Part shown: piece by piece, positions 8,975 through 17,159 of the stretch | Numbering within the stretch: position 1 is the first letter of the stretch | How the letters are laid out: the number at the start of each line of letters is the position of its first letter | Assembly: GCF_025567365.1 (NCBI RefSeq) | Contig: NZ_JAOQJG010000001.1 | Span: forward strand, 124,001-188,000 | From: Anaerostipes amylophilus | Lineage (GTDB): Bacteria > Bacillota > Clostridia > Lachnospirales > Lachnospiraceae | Direction of reading: 5' to 3' | Length of the DNA stretch: 64,000 nucleotides | Notes under the pieces: generated by a model | Databases searched by the model: none | What the model saw: the letters and a program-made list of their open reading frames with translations, nothing else | Told to the model about the DNA's origin: nothing | Translations under genes and position numbers: made by a program

Positions 8975-9811
8975 ATGATTCAATTAGGTAAATTTCAAGA
9001 TTTATACATTGTAAAAAGAAAGGATTTTGGCGTATACGTTAATGACCAAAAAGATGTGACAGAAGGAAGTATTCTTCTTCCTGCCAAACAGGTTCCAGAA
9101 CATGCAAAAATCGGAGATAAAATTTCTTGTTTTGTATACAAAGATTCTGAAGACCGTCCGATTGCAACCGTTCATATTCCAAAGATCACTTTAGGTGCGA
9201 TCCGTCCACTCCGCGTCAAAGAAGTCAGCAAGATCGGTGCCTTTCTGGACTGGGGTTTAGAAAAAGATCTGTTTCTTCCTTTTAAAGAACAGTTAGGTCA
9301 TATCCGTCCAAACAAAGAATATCTTGTATCTCTTTATATCGATAAAAGTGATCGTCTTTGTGCAACAATGAAGATTGGTAAATTACTATCTACTGAGCAT
9401 AATTTTAAAGTGAATGACTGGGTACACGCTACAGTGTATAATATCAATCCTGACCATGGCGCTTTTGTTGCTGTTGAAGATCAGTTCCTTGGTCGTATTC
9501 CAAAACGTGAGATTCACAATAAGATTTCTATTGGTGAGCAGCTACGCCTTCGTGTCACAAAAGTTGCTGATGACGGTAAATTATCTTTAAGCCCTCATGA
9601 GAAAGCTTATCTGCAGATTGACCGTGATGCAAAATTAGTCATGGAAACGATTGAAAGCTATGATGGACGTCTTCCATTTAATGATAAAGCAAGACCTGCT
9701 ACGATCGAACGTGAACTTGGTCTTAGCAAAGCCGCCTTCAAGCGTGCTGTTGGCCGCCTGTTAAAAGATGGTATGATCACGATCACTGATAATGGCATTT
9801 TAAAAAAATAA
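8975..9811 (+). CDS. S1-like RNA-binding protein, CvfB family
   Basis: 278 residues. Tandem OB/S1-like domains occupy about residues 1-210, for example KEVSKIGAFLDWGLEKDLFL and NPDHGAFVAVEDQFLGRIP. A winged-helix domain ends the protein (GLSKAAFKRAVGRLLKDGMI). CvfB proteins bind RNA and affect virulence-factor expression in staphylococci; the target here is unknown. AAAGAGG precedes the ATG. It is followed after 12 bp by the CPBP protease, so the two are probably one transcript. Confidence 0.85.
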   Translation: MIQLGKFQDLYIVKRKDFGVYVNDQKDVTEGSILLPAKQVPEHAKIGDKISCFVYKDSEDRPIATVHIPKITLGAIRPLRVKEVSKIGAFLDWGLEKDLFLPFKEQLGHIRPNKEYLVSLYIDKSDRLCATMKIGKLLSTEHNFKVNDWVHATVYNINPDHGAFVAVEDQFLGRIPKREIHNKISIGEQLRLRVTKVADDGKLSLSPHEKAYLQIDRDAKLVMETIESYDGRLPFNDKARPATIERELGLSKAAFKRAVGRLLKDGMITITDNGILKK

Positions 9812-9823
9812 TGAGGTAACTCT

Positions 9824-10744
9824 ATGAACTATATAAAATCAGCTGGTTTTTTCAGCATTTTTTATGTAATCCTGTATTTCGGTCTTTCCATAGGATTGAG
9901 ATTTTTTATTACAGACAGTGATCTGTTTACTGGATTATTTTATGTTGTTTTACTGGCTGCTACCTTGATCTATCTTAAGATCTGTGGCGATGATATTAAA
10001 ACAACTTTACGGATTCATCCGATTCATATTGGATCGTTTTTTCTTATCATACTTCTAGCATTTACGATCCGTCCGGTTGCCGGATTCATTACACTGATCG
10101 CAAATTTATTTTTTAAAGATATGACAACAACAACGATGACTCAAAAGGTAATGCAAAATCTTTCATTATCTATCCTTACGACAGCATTTCTTCCAGGACT
10201 TGTAGAAGAGACGATCTTTCGTGGCGTTGTTTATTCCAGAGTCCGCAAGGCTAATCCGATCAAAGGAATTTTGCTAAGTGCTTTGTTCTTTGGAATTGCC
10301 CATATGAACTTTCAACAGTTTTGTTATGCTTTTTTTCTTGGAATCGTCTTTGGCTTCCTGATCGAAGCCTCTGATTCCATCCTATCTTCTATGACTGCTC
10401 ATATGGTTTTTAATGGATCATCACTATTATTGACTTATCTGCTATCAAAAACCGATATCTTTAATACAGCTGCCAACACGGCTTCTGGCAATGTCTCAAG
10501 CACAGATCTTACAACGATCATTGCCTCCATTCCAATGGCTCTGATCGGACTTGTATTAAGTATTCTGCTGATCATTGCAATCGCTTATTTAAATGGCCGC
10601 CTTGGATATATGAAAACATGGTTTTATAAACAATACCGTGCTTCATGGCCAAAAGAGAAATCCGCTGGTTTTTCTTTTTTTGCCGCAGTTGGTGTTTGTT
10701 TTCTATTTTCTATTTTAATGGAAATTTCTGCTCATATTATATGA
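9824..10744 (+). CDS. CPBP-family intramembrane metalloprotease
   Basis: 306 residues with about eight membrane helices. The three family motifs are present: EETIFRG near residue 127, FGIAHMNFQQ near 155 and HMVFNGSS near 195. These supply the Glu and His residues of the glutamic/metalloprotease active site. Family members include Rce1-like CAAX proteases and bacteriocin self-immunity proteins. No bacteriocin gene is adjacent, so the substrate is unknown. Confidence 0.85.
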   Translation: MNYIKSAGFFSIFYVILYFGLSIGLRFFITDSDLFTGLFYVVLLAATLIYLKICGDDIKTTLRIHPIHIGSFFLIILLAFTIRPVAGFITLIANLFFKDMTTTTMTQKVMQNLSLSILTTAFLPGLVEETIFRGVVYSRVRKANPIKGILLSALFFGIAHMNFQQFCYAFFLGIVFGFLIEASDSILSSMTAHMVFNGSSLLLTYLLSKTDIFNTAANTASGNVSSTDLTTIIASIPMALIGLVLSILLIIAIAYLNGRLGYMKTWFYKQYRASWPKEKSAGFSFFAAVGVCFLFSILMEISAHII

Positions 10745-10751
10745 CATCAAA

Positions 10752-10782
10752 AAAGAACTCCTTTAGCTAAAAGGGGTTCTTT
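10752..10782. terminator. Bidirectional terminator
   Basis: AAAGAACTCCTTT (10752-10764) pairs with AAAGGGGTTCTTT (10770-10782), with one wobble pair. T-rich on both strands, between the converging CPBP gene and the lysozyme gene. Confidence 0.8.
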
Positions 10783-11545
10783 ATTTTTTTACATTCTTAA
10801 CCAGATAATAATTAAGATCACAATATCCAGCACTCGTATTTGCTCCTGAAACAGAGGCTTTACTTGTATACTGCCACATATCATATCGGAAAGGTACAGA
10901 CGGTCTGTTTGCCTTTGTATAATGTGCTACCCATATTTTATACGACTTGATCTTATGATATTCAAAAAATCTTTTTAACGCTGAGGCTCCTGAATATACC
11001 ATTGGTTCATATCCTGCATCTTTCAGTGCATCACAAAATGTTGTTGTGATTGCCGTGACATTACTTCTACCTGTCTGAAATGTTGCCTCTTCTTCAATAT
11101 CGAATGCAACTGGAAGATCCAGATCTTCTGGAGTAATTCCCTGCTCTTTTAAAAGGCTTAGACAATGCTTTGCTTCTTTCTTCGCATCCTGTGTTGTCTT
11201 CGCATAAGAATAATAATAAATACCTCTGTGGATTGATGCATACCCTGCATTGCGAAAATTAGTACTGAATCTACTGTCCTTGCTTCCTTTTTTATTCTGA
11301 TCGATTCCAGATCCAATCTTTAACATTGCATGATTGATCTTCTGATCCTTTACTTTCTTCCAATTTACTGTTCCGTTATAAGATGAGACATCGATCACCT
11401 TGATCTTTCCACGATCTATATATGTTTCTATTGGTAATCCGATCGTCTGAACAATCCATAGGAACACAATTGCAAATAATATCAGAACAGCTGAAATAGC
11501 TTTTAATTCTCTTTTATTCTTCTTGGTTAGTTTCATTTTCTTCAT
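10781..11545 (-). CDS. GH25 family lysozyme, membrane-anchored or secreted
   Basis: 254 residues. A lysine-rich start is followed by one hydrophobic helix (about residues 17-37), then a GH25 (Cellosyl/Lyc) catalytic domain. IDVSSYNGTVNWKKVK, FDIEEEA and MWQYTSKASVSG are the conserved family blocks, with the acidic catalytic residues D in IDVS and DIEEE. The enzyme cleaves muramic acid bonds in peptidoglycan. It follows the sortase B gene by 30 bp and is probably co-transcribed. No wall-sorting motif is seen in it. Confidence 0.88.
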   Translation of the reverse strand: MKKMKLTKKNKRELKAISAVLILFAIVFLWIVQTIGLPIETYIDRGKIKVIDVSSYNGTVNWKKVKDQKINHAMLKIGSGIDQNKKGSKDSRFSTNFRNAGYASIHRGIYYYSYAKTTQDAKKEAKHCLSLLKEQGITPEDLDLPVAFDIEEEATFQTGRSNVTAITTTFCDALKDAGYEPMVYSGASALKRFFEYHKIKSYKIWVAHYTKANRPSVPFRYDMWQYTSKASVSGANTSAGYCDLNYYLVKNVKK

Positions 11546-11575
11546 CTTATGCCTGACACTTTCTAAATATATTTA

Positions 11576-12280
11576 CTATTCTTCTGCAGCATGTACATAA
11601 GTCCTGTTGTCTTCCCCCTCATAGCTGCATGTCACAAATGTATAAATATGGCTGTCATTGATCCTGAATGTCTTGATCGTTTGTTCGCTCATACTTTCAA
11701 TCTTCTTTATATATGCTTTCTTTTGTTTGTCATTTGCAAATGTAACCGGAATCTTATTCTGGGCTTTCTGTGCATACGCACTGATTACCTTCAAATGTAT
11801 TGTCCTGTCTGGCGTAAATATCATGATCTCATTATGTTTTTTCAAAAAAGATTTCTCTCTGAATTTGAGAAGCTGTGCAAACATCGTCCCATTCTTCATA
11901 TGATGTCCATAGATAATATTATTGTCTGAAGTAAAATCTTTCTTGCAGTTGTTATCTAAAAAAATAGTTCCTGAACTGCTTTTCTTCTTATTAAAATCCT
12001 GATGTAGATATTCCTCATTATCCTTTCCCTGAACGATCGGATAATCAATCGTCGTGCCCCTGATATAAATCCAGCCTGCAATATCCTGATTTTGTGATTT
12101 CAGCTTCTTAAAATCAATCTTTCGCTCATTCTTTGATATCTTAACATTTTCCTTTGCAATCTTGCTGTATGTATCTTTTGCTTTCTTATACGATCTGTAA
12201 TATCCATACAGTTTCCATGCACTGATGCAAAATATAAAAATACATATGATAAGAAGTATATTATTTATCATTCTTTTCAT
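11576..12280 (-). CDS. srtB: Class B sortase
   Basis: 234 residues with an N-terminal membrane anchor (about residues 5-24). Class B sortase hallmarks are all present: GWIYIRGTTIDYPIVQG, the catalytic His in IIYGHHM, the catalytic Cys in FVTCSYEG, and the Arg in EDNRTYVHA near the end. The enzyme covalently attaches surface proteins to peptidoglycan. No substrate with an NPQTN-like sorting signal is encoded nearby. Confidence 0.92.
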   Translation of the reverse strand: MKRMINNILLIICIFIFCISAWKLYGYYRSYKKAKDTYSKIAKENVKISKNERKIDFKKLKSQNQDIAGWIYIRGTTIDYPIVQGKDNEEYLHQDFNKKKSSSGTIFLDNNCKKDFTSDNNIIYGHHMKNGTMFAQLLKFREKSFLKKHNEIMIFTPDRTIHLKVISAYAQKAQNKIPVTFANDKQKKAYIKKIESMSEQTIKTFRINDSHIYTFVTCSYEGEDNRTYVHAAEE

Positions 12281-12326
12281 AATACTTTTCTCCTCTTTGT
12301 TTTTTCATACTCTTACTATAACAGAA

Positions 12327-12363
12327 AAAGTATTTGATTTCATTGAATGAAACCAAATACTTT
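12327..12363. terminator. Terminator between the Fur-like gene and srtB
   Basis: 17-base arms with one mismatch, AAAGTATTTGATTTCAT (12327-12343) and ATGAAACCAAATACTTT (12347-12363), loop of 3. Minus-strand T-run TTTTTC follows; the plus strand is also T-rich. Confidence 0.85.
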
Positions 12364-12394
12364 CTTAATTTTTCTATAAATTATTAAATTTTAA

Positions 12395-12655
12395 TTAAAG
12401 CTCTATTTCATCTTTAACACGAAATACACATCTTCTCTCGATGACTCCAATCTCTTCTAATGTTGTCATCATGCGGTATACGGTTGCCATTCCAATGGAG
12501 GGATCTCGTTTGACTGCTTCGTAATAAATCTCTTTACAGCACTCCCAGTCTCCATTCAGGATGACATCTAAAAGAATCTTTCGCTGTTGTGTGATTCTCT
12601 TACCACTTTGTTGTAGTGCTCTTTCTACTTGCTCTTGACACATCCTGTTTTCCAC
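12395..12655 (-). CDS. Truncated Fur-family protein (DNA-binding domain only)
   Basis: 86 residues, against about 140 for normal Fur. The winged-helix domain is intact (RITQQRKILLDVI, ATVYRMMTTLEEIG), but the C-terminal dimerisation domain with its metal-binding His/Cys residues is absent. Sequence after the stop is AT-rich and does not code for the missing part in any frame I checked, and a terminator follows, so this looks like a settled short form. The neighbourhood is metal uptake and the promoter carries the shared palindrome. Confidence 0.8.
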   Translation of the reverse strand: MENRMCQEQVERALQQSGKRITQQRKILLDVILNGDWECCKEIYYEAVKRDPSIGMATVYRMMTTLEEIGVIERRCVFRVKDEIEL

Positions 12656-12678
12656 CTTGTCTTACTATTGTATGCATA

Positions 12679-12720
12679 AATGCGGGATAAAGTCTATGGC
12701 ATGACACTTTATCTCGCATT
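12679..12720 (-). other. Leader hairpin upstream of the Fur-like gene
   Basis: 15-base arms with one mismatch, AATGCGGGATAAAGT (12679-12693) and ACTTTATCTCGCATT (12706-12720), 12-base loop. It lies between the predicted promoter and the ATG and has no following T-run, so it is a 5' leader structure rather than a terminator. Confidence 0.6.
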
Positions 12721-12764
12721 CATACTACATAAATGATTATACTATATAAAGGTCGTCTTGATGA

Positions 12765-12819
12765 GTTAGTCTCATCTAATTACATATATAAGGTTAGCAT
12801 TGTCTAACTATTTTGTCAA
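12765..12819 (-). promoter_or_regulatory. Promoter of Fur-like gene with two RTTAG-N6-CTAAY operators
   Basis: GTTAG-N6-CTAAC (12793-12808) and GTTAG-N6-CTAAT (12765-12780). A TTGACA box (12819-12814, minus strand) stands 17 bases before TAACCT, a weak -10 inside the operator; TTAGAC-17-TGTAAT is an alternative reading. The palindrome resembles the DtxR/IdeR consensus core (TTAGGTTAG...CTAACCTAA). Confidence 0.65.
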
Positions 12820-12875
12820 TACTTTTTATCAACTTTTCTTGTTTTTTTGCGGTATTTTTTTCTCATGTGCTTCCA

Positions 12876-12921
12876 TTGAAAAGCCATCTTGTTTATGTTA
12901 GAATAATAACTAAAATAAACA
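12876..12921 (+). promoter_or_regulatory. Promoter and inverted repeat of the DtxR-family regulator
   Basis: TTGAAA (12876-12881), 17-base spacer, TAGAAT (12899-12904). An inverted repeat TGTTTATGTTAG (12890-12901) and CTAAAATAAACA (12910-12921), one mismatch, spans the -10 box, consistent with autoregulation. Its TTAG...CTAA core has 8-base spacing instead of 6. Confidence 0.65.
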
Positions 12922-12965
12922 TATCTTCTTAATCAGAGATATAATATTAGTAAGGAGGAATCTTT

Positions 12966-13364
12966 TTGAAAATACAAGAATCCGCTGAAAATTATTTGGA
13001 AGCAATTTTAATTTTGAAACAAAACAAAGGGTCTGTAAGATCCATTGATATTGCTCATTATTTAAACTTCTCTAAACCGAGTGTCAGCATTGCCATGAAG
13101 AATCTTCGTAATTCTGAACTGATCACTGTTGATTCTGATGGATTTATTTCTTTGACTGATGCCGGACATGAGATCGCTGAAACTATTTTTGAGCGTCATA
13201 CCGTTTTATCTAACATGCTTATAAACCTTGGGGTTCCTGCTGATATTGCAGCAGAAGATGCCTGTCGTATGGAACATGTGATCAGTCCTGAAAGTTTTCG
13301 TGCAATTAAAGATCATCTAAATTCTCAGGCCCACATTGATGCACTAAGCAGTCAGGATAAATAA
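12966..13364 (+). CDS. DtxR/MntR-family metal-dependent regulator
   Basis: 132 residues, the size of MntR-type members without an SH3 domain. The start is TTG, with AAGGAGG 8 bases upstream. The winged helix is at residues 1-60 (SIDIAHYLNFSKPSVSIAMK) and the metal-binding/dimerisation helices follow: ERHTVLSNML, AEDACRMEHVISPES. E, H and C residues expected for metal ligands are present. It sits beside the feo cluster, whose promoters carry DtxR-like palindromes, so it is the best candidate to bind them with Fe2+ or Mn2+. Confidence 0.88.
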   Translation: MKIQESAENYLEAILILKQNKGSVRSIDIAHYLNFSKPSVSIAMKNLRNSELITVDSDGFISLTDAGHEIAETIFERHTVLSNMLINLGVPADIAAEDACRMEHVISPESFRAIKDHLNSQAHIDALSSQDK

Positions 13365-13373
13365 TTTAAAATG

Positions 13374-13413
13374 AAAGCACTTTTTATTTCTTCACAGATT
13401 TCAAAAGTGCTTT
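13374..13413. terminator. Terminator between the regulator and the HMA-domain gene
   Basis: AAAGCACTTTT (13374-13384) and AAAAGTGCTTT (13403-13413) with an 18-base loop, followed by TTT on the plus strand and T-rich on the minus strand. Serves the converging genes. Confidence 0.8.
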
Positions 13414-13421
13414 TTTACTGT

Positions 13422-13784
13422 CTATGAAAGTGATACGACTTTATATCCAGCTTCTTCTACTGCATTTCTAAGCTCAATATTACTTAATTCACGATCGTAT
13501 GAAATGATTGCTTCGTTATCTTTTAAAGATACTTTTGCAGAAGCTCCAGGAACTTTATTGATCGCATTTGTCACATTGTTAACACAATGCTCACAAGTCA
13601 TGCCTTTGATCTTCATGATCTTTGTTCCCATCACAGGACCATCTAAATGTTTCTCTTTTGCTTTCTTTATACTGCCTGATCCACCGCCACAGCAAGGACT
13701 TTCTCCCTGCATATGTTTCTTTGTCTGTTTGAGTGCAAAAACTGCAATGACAATAAGGATCAGTACAATAATAATATCTGCCAT
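13422..13784 (-). CDS. Membrane-anchored Cys-rich/HMA-domain protein
   Basis: 120 residues. Residues 1-35 resemble a FeoB-associated Cys-rich protein: one membrane helix, then SPCCGGGSGS. After a basic linker, residues 53-120 form a heavy-metal-associated domain with the metal motif GMTCEHCVN. HMA domains usually bind Cu+, Zn2+ or Cd2+. It is the last gene of the feo operon, which suggests a metallochaperone role at the membrane near FeoB; the metal is not certain. Confidence 0.8.
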   Translation of the reverse strand: MADIIIVLILIVIAVFALKQTKKHMQGESPCCGGGSGSIKKAKEKHLDGPVMGTKIMKIKGMTCEHCVNNVTNAINKVPGASAKVSLKDNEAIISYDRELSNIELRNAVEEAGYKVVSLS

Positions 13785-13804
13785 TTTATGTTATCCCCTT
13801 TTTA

Positions 13805-13921
13805 TTATTTATTCAGTAACTTTCGGATCAGTTTATAAAGCTGATATCCGATCACTCCGATAAGATATAATCCAATGAAAATTGCAAATACATAAAACAT
13901 AGAACCTGTTGAATTTCCCAT
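13805..13921 (-). CDS. Small membrane protein in the feo operon (38 aa)
   Basis: Reads MGNSTGSMFYVFAIFIGLYL then one continuing hydrophobic helix and a basic tail ending RKLLNK. GGAAGG lies about 12 bases before the ATG. It fits exactly between the Cys-rich peptide (6 bp upstream) and the HMA protein (20 bp downstream). Single-pass membrane peptide, N-terminus outside by the positive-inside rule. No family recognised; a FeoB accessory is the obvious guess. Confidence 0.65.
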   Translation of the reverse strand: MGNSTGSMFYVFAIFIGLYLIGVIGYQLYKLIRKLLNK

Positions 13922-13927
13922 TGTTAA

Positions 13928-14101
13928 CTACCTTCCCTTTTTCTTGGCTGATGGATCATTTACCTGAAAACTGCTGCATCCAGAGCAGCCTGCACAGTTG
14001 CCTCCACATCCACCTTGTTTCTTCTTCTGCACCTGTTTATAAATAATAAATACACAATATGCGATAATGAGTAACAATAAGATAATACTTACTGGATTCA
14101 T
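13928..14101 (-). CDS. FeoB-associated Cys-rich membrane protein (57 aa)
   Basis: One membrane helix (residues 4-22), a basic stretch, then a Cys cluster GGCGGNCAGCSGCSSF with five cysteines and a basic C-terminus. This is the small Cys-rich protein that recurs after feoB in Clostridia. GGAGGG lies 5 bases before the ATG. Likely binds iron or an Fe-S cluster on the cytoplasmic side of the transporter; this role is inferred. Confidence 0.85.
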   Translation of the reverse strand: MNPVSIILLLLIIAYCVFIIYKQVQKKKQGGCGGNCAGCSGCSSFQVNDPSAKKKGR

Positions 14102-14155
14102 AACTATCCCTCCTTTATATCATATCTTTTTTATATGAAATTCTATAAGCAAGAA

Positions 14156-14177
14156 GCCGGATGCTTATACATCCAGC
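14156..14177 (-). terminator. Weak hairpin after feoB
   Basis: On the minus strand GCTGGATG and CATCCGGC pair (one wobble) around a 6-base loop, followed by TTCTTGCTT. It may reduce, rather than stop, transcription into the three small genes downstream. Confidence 0.35.
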
Positions 14178-14201
14178 CCCTTTTATTATATACCATCCAG
14201 A

Positions 14202-16388
14202 CTATGCCTGAACAGATCTCTTTGAATATACTTTCTGATCTTTGTATGGATCTGGTCTAAATAACAGGAATAACATGATCAGTAAAAATACGATACCAAC
14301 TGCTGTTCCTACTGTAAATGCACCACCCATTGCGAATGATCCGATCTGATATACGATCAGTGTAACCACGTAAGCAAATACATTCTGGAAAAGGATTGCA
14401 AACCAGAACCATTTTCTAGACTGCAGTTCTTTTGCCATTGTTGCGATCGCTGCTAAACATGGAGAGTCTAACAAGTTGAACAGTAAGAATGAGAATGCTG
14501 CTGCTGCTGTAGGGAACCATGTTCTTACTGCCTGTGCTACTGTAACAGCATCTTCAGATGCATCTCCAGATACATTTGCAAGGACACCCATTGTTGTAAC
14601 GATAGATTCTTTTGCTGAGAATCCAGATAAAGAAGCTGCTACTGCTTTCCAGTTACCAAATCCAAGTGGTTTAAAGATTGGTGCGATTGCTCCACCGATC
14701 ACTGCTAATAAGCTGTTTGCTGGGTCTTCAACTGCTCCAAAGGAACCTTTCACAAATCCATATCCACTTAAGAACCACATAACAACACAAGCTAAGAATA
14801 AGATTGTTCCAGCTTTGATGATAAATCCTTTTAATCTTTCCCATACATGAAGTAATACTGTCTTAACAGATGGGATATGATACTGTGGAAGTTCCATTAC
14901 GAATGGAGCTGGTTTTCCTGAAAATGGTTTTGTCTTCTTTAAGATGATCGCTGCAATCAATACAGCTACGATACCAACAAAGTACATACATGGTGCAACT
15001 AATCCACCAGCTTCATAGCTTCCTGTTGCATAACTTGTCATAACACCACCCATCATAGCGATAACTGGAAGTTTTGCTCCACATGGGATGAATGTTGCAG
15101 TCATGATCGTCAGTCGTCTGTCATTATCCTGTTCAATTGTCTTAGATGCCATGATACCAGGAATTCCACATCCTGAAGAAATTAATAATGGAATGAAAGA
15201 TTTACCTGATAATCCAAAGTGTCTAAATACACGGTCCATTACGAATGCAATACGTACCATATATCCACAATCTTCTAGGATAGATAAACATAAGAATAAT
15301 ACAGCCATCTGTGGTACGAATCCAAGGACAGCTCCTAAACCACCAATAATACCATTAACGATCAGATCCTGAATTACCGCACTAGCACCAACTCCTGCCA
15401 ATAAGTTCTCTGCACCTTTCTGAAGCATTTCAGGTACAAATACATCATTTACCCAGTCAGTCATCATAGTACCAATTGTTGATATAGATAAATAATATAC
15501 TGCAAACATAATTGCAACGAAGATTGGAATACCTAAGATACGGTTTGTAACGATCTGGTCAATCTTATCAGAGATTGTTAATTTCTCTCCGCTCTTCTTC
15601 ACTGTTGTAGATACGATCTTCTGAATGAACTGGTAACGTCCATCTGTTACGATACTTTCCATATCGTCATCTTCCGCTTTTTCGATCTTTGTTCTGTTGT
15701 CTTCTACAACTTTTGCATCATTTCCTGAAAGTGCTACGCTCTCTGCGACTTTGCTGTCATTTTCCAGGAATTTTACTGCATACCATCTTCTCTTGTCTTC
15801 AGAGATAGAATATGGAAGTACATTCTTAACTTCAGCAATTGCTGCTTCTAAGTCTTTTGAGAAAATCTCTTTTGGAAGATCTACTGTATTCTTCTTAGCA
15901 ACTTTGATTGCTTCATCTACAACTTCATCAAGACCATTTCCTTTTAATGCGGATGTCTCAACGATCGGACAGTTTAATAACATAGAAAGACGTTCTGTAT
16001 CAATTTTGATTCCACGTTTCTCTAATAAGTCTGCCATATTTAAAGCGATGACAACTGGTACGCCAGTTTCGATCAGCTGTGTTGTCAGATATAAGTTTCT
16101 CTCGATGTTTGTTGCATCCACTAAGTCGATGATAACATCTGGATTTTCATTTAATAAGAAGTCTCGACTGACTACTTCTTCTAGTGTGTATGGTGAAAGA
16201 GAATAGATACCTGGAAGGTCAGTGATCGTAACGTCTTCCCCTTTTCTCTTTCCTTTTAATTTACCTTCTTTTTTTTCTACGGTAACACCTGGCCAGTTAC
16301 CAACATACTGGTTAGCTCCTGTCAGGGCATTGAACATGGTAGTTTTACCACAGTTCGGGTTACCCGCGAGTGCGATATTAATAGCCAT
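14202..16388 (-). CDS. feoB: Ferrous iron transporter FeoB
   Basis: 728 residues. An N-terminal G domain has GNPNCGKTT (G1, residue 9), DLPGIYSL (G3) and NMAD (G4). A helical spacer and the polytopic membrane part follow, with both Gate motifs containing Cys: SSGCGIPGIMAS and IPCGAKLPVI. It moves Fe2+ into the cytoplasm, driven or gated by nucleotide hydrolysis. It stands downstream of two feoA genes and upstream of FeoB-associated peptides, and two palindromic operators precede it. Confidence 0.96.
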   Translation of the reverse strand: MAINIALAGNPNCGKTTMFNALTGANQYVGNWPGVTVEKKEGKLKGKRKGEDVTITDLPGIYSLSPYTLEEVVSRDFLLNENPDVIIDLVDATNIERNLYLTTQLIETGVPVVIALNMADLLEKRGIKIDTERLSMLLNCPIVETSALKGNGLDEVVDEAIKVAKKNTVDLPKEIFSKDLEAAIAEVKNVLPYSISEDKRRWYAVKFLENDSKVAESVALSGNDAKVVEDNRTKIEKAEDDDMESIVTDGRYQFIQKIVSTTVKKSGEKLTISDKIDQIVTNRILGIPIFVAIMFAVYYLSISTIGTMMTDWVNDVFVPEMLQKGAENLLAGVGASAVIQDLIVNGIIGGLGAVLGFVPQMAVLFLCLSILEDCGYMVRIAFVMDRVFRHFGLSGKSFIPLLISSGCGIPGIMASKTIEQDNDRRLTIMTATFIPCGAKLPVIAMMGGVMTSYATGSYEAGGLVAPCMYFVGIVAVLIAAIILKKTKPFSGKPAPFVMELPQYHIPSVKTVLLHVWERLKGFIIKAGTILFLACVVMWFLSGYGFVKGSFGAVEDPANSLLAVIGGAIAPIFKPLGFGNWKAVAASLSGFSAKESIVTTMGVLANVSGDASEDAVTVAQAVRTWFPTAAAAFSFLLFNLLDSPCLAAIATMAKELQSRKWFWFAILFQNVFAYVVTLIVYQIGSFAMGGAFTVGTAVGIVFLLIMLFLLFRPDPYKDQKVYSKRSVQA

Positions 16389-16443
16389 TTCTTTTTACCT
16401 CCCTGGGGAATTACTTTCCTCTTAAATAATAGCTTTTCTAGAT

Positions 16444-16479
16444 ATTAGATATTACTAACTTTTATTAGATGCTACTAAC
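16444..16479 (-). promoter_or_regulatory. Two RTTAG-N6-CTAAC sites between feoA and feoB
   Basis: ATTAG-N6-CTAAC occurs twice 20 bp apart (16444-16459, 16464-16479), the same palindrome seen at the upstream feo promoter. No convincing -35/-10 pair was found here, so these may be internal regulatory or roadblock sites. Confidence 0.55.
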
Positions 16480-16488
16480 TCTTATGTA

Positions 16489-16713
16489 TTAGGCTTCTCT
16501 AACCAATACACACTGAGCATCGTTCTTTCTTACAGATAATTCGTATCCTCTGACTGTAATTTCAACAGGATCTCCAAGTGGTGCTACTTTACGAATAAAG
16601 ATTTCGCTTCCTTTTGTGATTCCCATATCCATAATACGACGTTTGTAAGCACTGTCTCCGTCAATCTTAGCAACTACAACTGTGCTTCCAACTGTTGCGT
16701 CTCCTAAAGTCAT
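16489..16713 (-). CDS. feoA: FeoA domain protein (second copy)
   Basis: 74 residues from ATG at 16713, chosen because AAAGGAG lies 8 bases before it and the length is normal for FeoA; a longer frame to 16764 lacks a ribosome site. SH3-like FeoA fold: YKRRIMDMGITKGSEIFIRK, then GDPVEITVRGYELSVRK. FeoA proteins bind FeoB's cytoplasmic face. It differs clearly from the neighbouring FeoA. Confidence 0.9.
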   Translation of the reverse strand: MTLGDATVGSTVVVAKIDGDSAYKRRIMDMGITKGSEIFIRKVAPLGDPVEITVRGYELSVRKNDAQCVLVREA

Positions 16714-16806
16714 GGTCATATCTCCTTTCTTCTCATTATCATTGTTTAAAAATCTATTCTGCATTTATGACTATTTGTAACTCATAAACACAATATAACA
16801 GGCATA

Positions 16807-17016
16807 TTAAACCATAATATGTCTAGCCATATCCTTATTAATTGCAACTCTGGAGTCTTTGATGTTCACAATCACATTTCCTCCGATTGCTGATAAAACA
16901 GTTACTTCTGCTCCCTGTACAAAACCAAGATTTGCAAGAAATCTTCTTGTTTCCTCATTTCCACCGATTCTCTGAATCGTACATGTTTCTCCAATTCCAA
17001 CCATAATTAAAGGCAT
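16807..17016 (-). CDS. feoA: FeoA domain protein (first copy)
   Basis: 69 residues: ETRRFLANLGFVQGAEVTVL followed by GNVIVNIKDSRVAINKDMAR, the SH3-like FeoA pattern. First gene of the feo operon, about 80 bp after the promoter/operator region. Two distinct FeoA proteins before one FeoB are common in Clostridia. Confidence 0.92.
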   Translation of the reverse strand: MPLIMVGIGETCTIQRIGGNEETRRFLANLGFVQGAEVTVLSAIGGNVIVNIKDSRVAINKDMARHIMV

Positions 17017-17052
17017 GATATTATCCCCTTTTCTATGTTTTATCTTATTACC

Positions 17053-17135
17053 GTTAGTTCTAACTATCTTTTGTTAGTTCAGACTAATTATCTTTTACAG
17101 TTTGTTAGTATATGCTAACTTTCATGTGCTGTCAA
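17053..17135 (-). promoter_or_regulatory. feo promoter with three palindromic operators
   Basis: TTGACA (17135-17130), 17-base spacer, TATACT (17112-17107). GTTAG-N6-CTAAC (17104-17119) lies over the -10 box. GTTAG-N6-CTAAT (17073-17088) and a shorter-spaced GTTAG-TT-CTAAC (17053-17064) follow downstream. The layout is that of a metal-dependent repressor blocking RNA polymerase. Confidence 0.8.
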
Positions 17136-17159
17136 GGGGTTTTTGCATTTTTTTCTCAT

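Noticed and set aside
9824..10744. CPBP protease as bacteriocin immunity
   Set aside because: No bacteriocin precursor or transporter is adjacent; it pairs with an RNA-binding protein gene instead.
12280..12395. Frameshift as the cause of the short Fur-like protein
   Set aside because: No frame after the stop encodes the missing metal-binding half, and a good terminator follows at once.
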